Source: Lutimonas saemankumensis
Lineage (GTDB): Bacteria > Bacteroidota > Bacteroidia > Flavobacteriales > Flavobacteriaceae
Assembly (NCBI RefSeq): GCF_020171465.1
Contig: NZ_JAIUZR010000006.1
Coordinates: 62,001-126,000 of the forward strand
Direction of reading: 5' to 3'
DNA: 64,000 bases
The translations under genes were made by a program, and so were the position numbers. The notes beneath the pieces were generated by a model. That model was given only the letters and a program-made list of their open reading frames with translations, did not search any database and was not told where the DNA came from. Within the stretch, counting starts at the first letter, position 1. Each line of letters begins with the position of its first letter. This document shows, piece by piece, positions 58,851 to 64,000 of the stretch.

Positions 58851-58887
58851 TCATGTCTAAACTCAAGATTAATCTAATTCAAGCAAT

Positions 58888-59328
58888 TTATCTTTGATGC
58901 ATTCTCATTTTTTTGGCGTACTGTTCTTTTCTTCCCTTTAGCATATGACTTTTTTTATCCCTTGATTTTTTCCAAACCTTGTACTGCTCCTCATTCAGTA
59001 ATTTTTTCATCTCATTTTGGTGAGCAATTTGAGTGTCAAGCATAGCATTCATATGTTTGAATTTTTGATCCGAAGTCATTTCCTCCTTGTTCAAGGCTTT
59101 TAATTCAGCTTTTTTGGCTTCTTTTTCCTTGGCCCATTTTCTATTGAGTGCGAGTAATTGATCTTGCTGGTTTTGATTCAAATCCAGGTGAAGGGCCATT
59201 TTCTTTGTTTTCAGAATGGCTTGTTGCTCAGGAGTGAAATCCTGCATTTGCTGTCTTGGTTTTCCTTCTTTTTGACCGTAAGCCATTATCGATGTTACTA
59301 AAAGTAAGCTTGCTATAAGATTTTTCAT
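58888..59328 (-). CDS. Periplasmic CpxP/Spy-like helical protein
   Basis: A 146-residue protein with a signal peptide (MKNLIASLLLVTSIMAYG) and an all-helical, highly charged body. FTPEQQAILKTKKMALHLDLNQNQQDQLLAL and MLDTQIAHQNEMKKLLNEEQYKVW resemble the LTPEQ...LTxxQ repeats of Spy/CpxP proteins, which act as periplasmic chaperones or stress sensors. The C-terminus is very basic (KGRKEQYAKKMRMHQR). Assignment is by pattern only. Confidence 0.75.
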   Translation of the reverse strand: MKNLIASLLLVTSIMAYGQKEGKPRQQMQDFTPEQQAILKTKKMALHLDLNQNQQDQLLALNRKWAKEKEAKKAELKALNKEEMTSDQKFKHMNAMLDTQIAHQNEMKKLLNEEQYKVWKKSRDKKSHMLKGRKEQYAKKMRMHQR

Positions 59329-59549
59329 TTTTATAAATTTTAGATTTACCCTTATGACAGACGTTCAGCTTTAAAGTTTAATCCGAAATTGTAAAATTTT
59401 TGTTAAAACCTTGGATCAAACTGCATGGCCGGTTTTTTTTCTCAAATCGTTTTATCCGGAAACCATCGGTATAATTTCAAAATTAATTTGATGAAGTAAT
59501 CATTATGTTCCTTAAATTCGGAGGAAATTAGACATTAAATACGCTTACT

Positions 59550-61154
59550 ATGAACCCTATTCGTCTTCATCTCATATTTTTTTTAGGCTTTTTCACTTTA
59601 ATCTCCTGCTCAGACAAGCAAAAAATACAGGAAGAGAGACCGAATATTTTATTCATAATGTCTGACGACCATGCCTATCAGGCCATTAGCGCTTATGGAA
59701 GTAATCTGATTCAAACCCCGAATATTGACAGAATTGCAAATGAAGGCCTGTTATTTACAAATGCCTGTGTGAGTAATTCGATTTGTGCCCCGTCTCGAGC
59801 AACAATTTTAACCGGAAAACATACGCATCTTAATGGTAAAATCGATAACAGGATGCCATTTGATACCACTCAGGTTACCTTCCCGCAACTTTTTCAGAAA
59901 GCAGGTTATCAGACCGCAATGTTTGGTAAATTACACTTTGGGAACAATCCGAAGGGAGTGGATGAATTTATGATATTACCCGGGCAGGGGAATTACATAA
60001 ATCCAAGGTTCCTGAAGTCAGATGGCGATACCATAATCACGGGTTACGTTACGGATATCATAACAGATCTGACTCTGAATTGGCTCGACAAGAAGAGGGA
60101 CAAGGAGAAGCCTTTTATGATGATGTATTTGCATAAGGCCCCCCACAGGCCCTGGTGGCCAAGTCCTGAGAAGTTCAGGGAATTCAGTAAAAAGAAATTT
60201 CCGGAGCCATCAACCTTATTTGATGATTATTCCAACAGGGGTACTGCGGCTAAAACGGCGGAAATGAATTTGTACAGCCATATGATGTATGGTCATGACA
60301 GCAAAATACGTCCTGAAACGCTCAAAGAAATGGGCCCTGTATTGCCTGAGGTCAAGGAGTTTGCAAATGGTTTTTATGGTCCTTATAACAGGGCCAATGA
60401 CGCACAGAAGAAATTGTATGATCCGATTCTTGATTCCATTAATGAGGAATTTAAGAAGAACTGGCCGGGAATGTCTGTTACGGAAAAAATGCAATGGAAA
60501 TACCAACGATACATGCAGGATTATCTTGGTACGATTTCTTCAGTGGATGATAATGTGGGAAGGGTCCTTGACTATCTGGAGGAGTCTGGCCTGACGGAGA
60601 ATACAATAGTGATATATACCTCGGATCAGGGTTTTTATTTAGGAGAACACGGCTGGTTTGATAAACGTTTTATTTATGATGAATCTTTTAAAACCCCTTT
60701 ACTTATCCGGTGGCCCAACAAGATAAAACCGGGTACGACGAATGAAGAAATGGTTCAAAATCTTGATTTTGCTCAGACTTTTCTGGATGCAGCAGGTATT
60801 GAGGCACCTTTAGATATGCAGGGTGAAAGTTTAATGCCGCTCCTGAAAGGTCAAGATTCGTTATGGACGAGAGAAGCTGTTTATTATCACTATTATGAAT
60901 ATCCCGCTGTGCATATGGTAAAAAGGCATTATGGTATCGTGACCAAAGAATTTAAACTGGTTCATTTTTATCATGATGTGGACGAATGGGAATTGTATGA
61001 CCGCTTAAAAGACCCGCAGGAATTGAAAAATGTCTATAATGACCCTGACTATCAGGAGGTGGTCACTGAATTACATAAAAAATTAATCGACCTTAGAATA
61101 AAATACAAGGATTCTGTAGAACTGGATCAAAAATATATTGATATGTATAACTAA
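59550..61154 (+). CDS. Sulfatase lipoprotein (S1 family, CAPSR motif)
   Basis: A 534-residue sulfatase with lipobox (FTLISC, Cys20). The formylglycine motif is C79-A-P-S-R83 followed by ATILTGK. Metal ligands come from NILFIMSDDHAYQ and YTSDQGFYLGEHGWFDKR; His in GKLHFG and HKAPHRPW line the site. The pattern resembles mucin-desulfating/N-acetylglucosamine-6-O-sulfatases, though choline-sulfatase-like relatives share parts of it. It acts outside the cytoplasm. The maturation enzyme for formylglycine is not in the window; GldK, though FGE-like, is not expected to do this. Confidence 0.92.
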   Translation: MNPIRLHLIFFLGFFTLISCSDKQKIQEERPNILFIMSDDHAYQAISAYGSNLIQTPNIDRIANEGLLFTNACVSNSICAPSRATILTGKHTHLNGKIDNRMPFDTTQVTFPQLFQKAGYQTAMFGKLHFGNNPKGVDEFMILPGQGNYINPRFLKSDGDTIITGYVTDIITDLTLNWLDKKRDKEKPFMMMYLHKAPHRPWWPSPEKFREFSKKKFPEPSTLFDDYSNRGTAAKTAEMNLYSHMMYGHDSKIRPETLKEMGPVLPEVKEFANGFYGPYNRANDAQKKLYDPILDSINEEFKKNWPGMSVTEKMQWKYQRYMQDYLGTISSVDDNVGRVLDYLEESGLTENTIVIYTSDQGFYLGEHGWFDKRFIYDESFKTPLLIRWPNKIKPGTTNEEMVQNLDFAQTFLDAAGIEAPLDMQGESLMPLLKGQDSLWTREAVYYHYYEYPAVHMVKRHYGIVTKEFKLVHFYHDVDEWELYDRLKDPQELKNVYNDPDYQEVVTELHKKLIDLRIKYKDSVELDQKYIDMYN

Positions 61155-61178
61155 GACCTTGATCCCCAGTCCAGTTGT

Positions 61179-61733
61179 TTATTTACTAAAAATAAATAGT
61201 TCAATAAGCGTTTCAAGCTCGTCGATATTCGATCGGTCTTTTCCTGAATACACAGGATGCAAAACTGACCATCCAAAGAATAAATACATATATCCTTTGG
61301 ACTTTAGTATTGCCGTTTCTTCATCCATTCCAAGAGCCCGAAGATTGTCTTTTATAAACTTAAGCCTTAATTTTTCGACTTCATCAACCAATTTTGACAG
61401 TTTATCATCCGTTAAAGCCAATTCTTTGAATTGTATTGAAGCAAAATCCCGATCCATTCCTGAATAGGCTTTTCTCAACAGTTCTTTTAGTCTTTTTCTA
61501 GGATTCTCTATTCGTCTTAACTCTTCGATGTAATCTACGGTGTAAAACTTCTCCCAATATTGGGCCAGTCTGTAAAGAAATTCTTTTTTAGATCCGAAAT
61601 GGTGATAAAAACTGGTTTTCGCCTTTCCTACACGTTTACTTAGAATATCTATATTCATATTATTATTACCTCCCTCCGCCAATAGCCGAAGTCCGTCTCT
61701 TAACCATGGAAGTTCTGAGTTTTTGAATCGCAT
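61179..61733 (-). CDS. TetR family transcriptional regulator
   Basis: A 184-residue repressor-type protein, taking the ATG at 61731-61733 (MRFKNSELPWLRDGLRLL); the open frame runs further upstream into the intergenic operator region. The helix-turn-helix is NIDILSKRVGKAKTSFYHHFGSKKEFL (about 25-51), with the TetR-typical YHHFGSKKE. The ligand-binding part has no recognisable signature. It is divergent from the second sulfatase and convergent with the first, and likely controls one or both. Confidence 0.88.
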   Translation of the reverse strand: MRFKNSELPWLRDGLRLLAEGGNNNMNIDILSKRVGKAKTSFYHHFGSKKEFLYRLAQYWEKFYTVDYIEELRRIENPRKRLKELLRKAYSGMDRDFASIQFKELALTDDKLSKLVDEVEKLRLKFIKDNLRALGMDEETAILKSKGYMYLFFGWSVLHPVYSGKDRSNIDELETLIELFIFSK

Positions 61734-61760
61734 AAATTCATTTTTTTTTTGCGAATAAAA

Positions 61761-61780
61761 TTGTGCTTTTGAGTACACAA
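61761..61780. promoter_or_regulatory. Candidate TetR operator
   Basis: TTGTG and CACAA form an inverted repeat with a 10-nt spacer in the 65-nt gap between the divergent TetR gene and sulfatase gene. Arms of 5 bp are short, so the call rests mainly on location. Confidence 0.4.
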
Positions 61781-61798
61781 ACCTTAAAACCTTATAAG

Positions 61799-63361
61799 AT
61801 GAAATCAAAGATAATTTTCTTTTTTGTCATTGCAATTTTGATTCCATTGAGTTCCATTTCTCAAGTTAATGACGCTCCTTATGAGTATTATAAGAAAAGA
61901 AACCAAGATAAATGGAAGCAGCAAGATAATGAAGTAGACAAGAAACTGGCTGATCTTGAAAAAAGATTCGGTAAAAAGCCAAATATTATCTACATACTTA
62001 CAGATGATATTGGATGGGGTGAACTTGGCTGGCAGGGAGGAGGAAAGCACAGGGGTACACCAACTCCTACTTTGGATAAAATGGCATTTAGCGGAATGCG
62101 ATTTTGGTCAGCCTATGCGGAACCATCCTGTACACCCACTCGAATAGCAATTAACACCGGAAGGCATCCGATAAGAACAGGATTGCTCAGTGTGCTCTGG
62201 CCAGGACAAAAGGAAGGACTGAGCCCTAACGAGGTGACCACTGCTGAACTGTTATCAGATGCGGGTTATCACACGGCTATGTGGGGAAAATGGCACATGG
62301 GGGATGAGCCCAAACACGCTCCGGAAAATCAAGGTTATGATTATGCGTACTATGGCCTTTTTAATGGTGCTCCGGATGCCTGGCAGGATTCGAAGGATTT
62401 ATATGATTCGCCGATGCCGGTAAATGCATCTTTTCATGATTTTCCAGGATATGATGAATATGAAGCCCGCACCGGAATAGACCTAAGTGTGGCAGGTTAT
62501 ATTGGAGAAAAGGGTAAGGGAAGGGAGCCCATTGAAGGAATTGCCGGAAAACTTGGGTTCAACAGGCAGGAGGCTTTTGAAAATGAGGCTAACCGTCAAA
62601 TGATCAGTTTTATCAAAGAAAAAAATAAGACGGACCAGCCCTTCTACATTTATTGGGCGAGCTATGCGCTGCAGATAACAGGGTCAAAAGAACATCAGAA
62701 TGATCCTGGAGTTGATAAAAGAAATGCCCAGGCTTCGATGATGGTTCTGCACAACAAGCATGTGGAGAATGTTCTAAAAACCTTAGAGGAGGAAGGCATT
62801 GAAGAGAATACTCTCGTCATCTGGATAAGTGATAACGGGCCCATGTATGCATTTTATCCTACCTCAGGATACACTTTGCTGAGAGGAGCAAAAGGAGACG
62901 TACTTGAAGGTGGAGTAAGGGTTCCTGCCATGGCTTATTGGCCGGGTATGATAGAGCCTAATCAGGATCCGAATGACATTCTTCATGTGACTGATCTTTT
63001 TACAACGGCATGCAGGGTGGCAGGTATAAAGGATAAGATACCAACCGACAGGATAACGGATGGAATAGACCAGACGGCTTTATTGTTACTTGGTGAGGGT
63101 AACGGACGAAGAAATTATATAACGCATTACAGTGGTTCCCAGCTGGGTGCTATCCGTTATGAGGATTTTAAAGTACATATTAAAGAGTCACACGGAGGAT
63201 TACCGGGAATGGATTTTTATAATGTTAAGAGGGATCCGGGTGAAAAATACGGTAAACTTTACCCTGGATTATTCGCGGTAACCCCGATTCAAATGTTTAT
63301 GAAAAGTCATATGGAGTTGATTCAGAAATATCCTCACCGGGATCCTAAAGAGTCGCATTAA
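61799..63361 (+). CDS. Secreted arylsulfatase (S1 family, CTPTR motif)
   Basis: A 520-residue sulfatase with a signal peptide (KIIFFFVIAILIPLSSISQ); the ATG at 61799 is chosen over an upstream in-frame start at 61763 that lies in the operator region. The active-site motif is C111-T-P-T-R115, with Thr in place of the usual Ser. Metal-binding blocks are NIIYILTDDIGWGELG and WISDNGPMYAF. It is only distantly like the neighbour at 59550, so the pair is not a recent duplication. Charged residues 30-55 form a helix ahead of the domain. Likely target is a sulfated polysaccharide; the position is unknown. Confidence 0.92.
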   Translation: MKSKIIFFFVIAILIPLSSISQVNDAPYEYYKKRNQDKWKQQDNEVDKKLADLEKRFGKKPNIIYILTDDIGWGELGWQGGGKHRGTPTPTLDKMAFSGMRFWSAYAEPSCTPTRIAINTGRHPIRTGLLSVLWPGQKEGLSPNEVTTAELLSDAGYHTAMWGKWHMGDEPKHAPENQGYDYAYYGLFNGAPDAWQDSKDLYDSPMPVNASFHDFPGYDEYEARTGIDLSVAGYIGEKGKGREPIEGIAGKLGFNRQEAFENEANRQMISFIKEKNKTDQPFYIYWASYALQITGSKEHQNDPGVDKRNAQASMMVLHNKHVENVLKTLEEEGIEENTLVIWISDNGPMYAFYPTSGYTLLRGAKGDVLEGGVRVPAMAYWPGMIEPNQDPNDILHVTDLFTTACRVAGIKDKIPTDRITDGIDQTALLLLGEGNGRRNYITHYSGSQLGAIRYEDFKVHIKESHGGLPGMDFYNVKRDPGEKYGKLYPGLFAVTPIQMFMKSHMELIQKYPHRDPKESH

Positions 63362-63671
63362 ATAATTGGATGATCATTTATTGATCCTAATTATTGAAAC
63401 AGGTCTCAAATGGCAATGGCTGTTTGAGACCTGTTTCTTTTTGAAAGAAGGTCAATTCTTCAGGTTCTAATGTTATTTTTATGTTAAATAGGGTTCTTTC
63501 CATTTATCTCACTGTAACCCGGGGTTAAGTTCTTCGTCTATTTTTAAAAGGGCCACTTCAAATCTCGATTTGTTTGAGGTGTTAATTGGAGCGAATCGCT
63601 CGTCTTTTAAAAATTTAAGTTTAACCTGTATAACAAGAAATTGTTTCATACGATCCCCCAATTGTGAAACG
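63362..63671. other. Intergenic region of 310 nt
   Basis: Holds the terminator at 63396-63437 and otherwise AT-rich sequence. A minus-strand frame at 63509-63697 overlaps the next gene and shows no protein-like features. A short palindrome GAGCGAATCGCTC lies at about 63590-63602. No exact TAnnTTTG box was found for the downstream gene. Confidence 0.5.
63396..63440 (+). terminator. Terminator after the second sulfatase
   Basis: GAAACAGGTCTCAAA (63396-63410) and TTTGAGACCTGTTTC (63423-63437) form a 15-bp perfect stem with a 12-nt loop, followed by TTTTTG. It starts 34 nt after the stop codon. Confidence 0.85.
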
Positions 63672-64000
63672 ATGAAAGCCAATGTAAAATTATCCATAAA
63701 GCTGTTTCTGTTAATGTTTTTAATGGTAACAACGTCAGTTTACCCGCAAGTTCATAGTGATTTTAATAAAAGTAAAACCATTCTGAATCAAGTAATTGTT
63801 GAGGGTAGTCCTCAGCAAGTCTGGAAGGTACTGAAGGCTTATGGAACGGTCAGTAATTTTAACGCCACCATTGATGAATCCTATATGCTTGATCAAAGTA
63901 CGGGTGAAGCCAAACTTGGAGCAGAAAGAGAAATTCATATCCCGAACGGAATCAATAATATAATTAACAAAGAGAGAATTGTAGCGTATGTTGATGGTGT
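63672..64000 (+). CDS. Secreted SRPBCC (polyketide cyclase-like) protein, N-terminal part
   Basis: The frame opens at the ATG at 63672 and runs off the right edge after 109 codons. A signal peptide (SIKLFLLMFLMVTTSVYPQ) is followed by the start of an SRPBCC/START-type domain: VIVEGSPQQVWKVLKAYGTVSNFN, KLGAEREIHIPNG. This fold binds hydrophobic ligands in a deep cavity; the ligand is unknown. Probably periplasmic. No operon relation with the sulfatase, since a strong terminator lies between. Confidence 0.8.
   Translation, partial: MKANVKLSIKLFLLMFLMVTTSVYPQVHSDFNKSKTILNQVIVEGSPQQVWKVLKAYGTVSNFNATIDESYMLDQSTGEAKLGAEREIHIPNGINNIINKERIVAYVDG

Noticed and set aside
61138-61467. 109-codon plus-strand frame within the TetR gene
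   Set aside because: Antisense shadow of the TetR regulator with Ser/Ile-rich composition.
63509-63697. 62-codon minus-strand frame before the SRPBCC gene
   Set aside because: It overlaps the start of a better supported gene and has no recognisable feature or start signal.

Overview
The window is an AT-rich chromosomal segment of a Bacteroidetes bacterium, most likely a marine-type Flavobacteriaceae. The evidence is the complete gliding/type IX secretion core gldKLMN, promoter boxes of the TAnnTTTG type, an almost general lack of Shine-Dalgarno sequences with rpsU as the clear exception, many lipoprotein signals, sulfatases and a GH20 hexosaminidase. The genus cannot be fixed from the sequence alone. 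No mobile element, phage or CRISPR array was seen; the region looks like stable core chromosome with a few accessory islands at the two ends.

Layout. 1-3785 (minus): amino-sugar cassette of GH20 hexosaminidase, NagX-like membrane acyltransferase and the start of a SIS-domain protein. 4059-7481 (plus): aquaporin Z and a molybdate uptake operon modA-mop-modB-modC. 7588-11975 (plus): two secreted proteins of unknown role and a class A penicillin-binding protein. 12003-13233 (minus): an endonuclease/exonuclease/phosphatase-fold protein overlapping a small membrane protein. 13348-14892 (plus): rpsU, xerC and hpf. 15047-28212 (plus): four tRNAs, tuf, tRNA-Trp, secE-nusG-rplKAJL-rpoBC, followed by a DUF3467 gene. 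28623-33946 (plus): biotin operon bioF-bioD-bioA-ketoacyl synthase-bioB. 33951-37010: a secreted protein of unknown function, a DUF2461 protein and an Mpo1-like protein. 37139-43693 (minus): groEL, groES, secG, a TPR-like protein, lptE, a sigma-54 activator and miaB. 43919-52451 (plus): topA, an arginase-fold protein with degenerate metal ligands, and gldK-gldL-gldM-gldN. 52590-58827: FAD oxidoreductase, DUF983, ABC-F ATPase, DUF4136 lipoprotein, a 54-residue DUF5522 gene, a D-cysteine desulfhydrase/ACC-deaminase homologue and a glucosaminidase-LysM lipoprotein. 58888-64000: a CpxP/Spy-like protein, two sulfatases around a TetR regulator, and a truncated SRPBCC-family gene.

How it fits together. 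The centre is the translation and transcription core. The gld cluster encodes the proton-driven motor and ring of type IX secretion, which in this phylum exports polysaccharide-degrading enzymes and gliding adhesins. The terminal islands (GH20, NagX-like protein, SIS protein, sulfatases) suggest use of sulfated, N-acetylated glycans, but that link is inference. The most interesting points are: the strong Shine-Dalgarno with an overlapping 8-codon minigene at rpsU; a ketoacyl synthase built into the biotin operon; an arginase-fold protein that has lost key metal ligands directly before gldK; a promoter and terminator hairpin interleaved before the tRNA-tuf operon; and strong hairpins without T tracts at both rplL/rpoB and rpoB/rpoC junctions. 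I did not find a clearly new multi-gene system; the leads above are the best candidates for undescribed biology.
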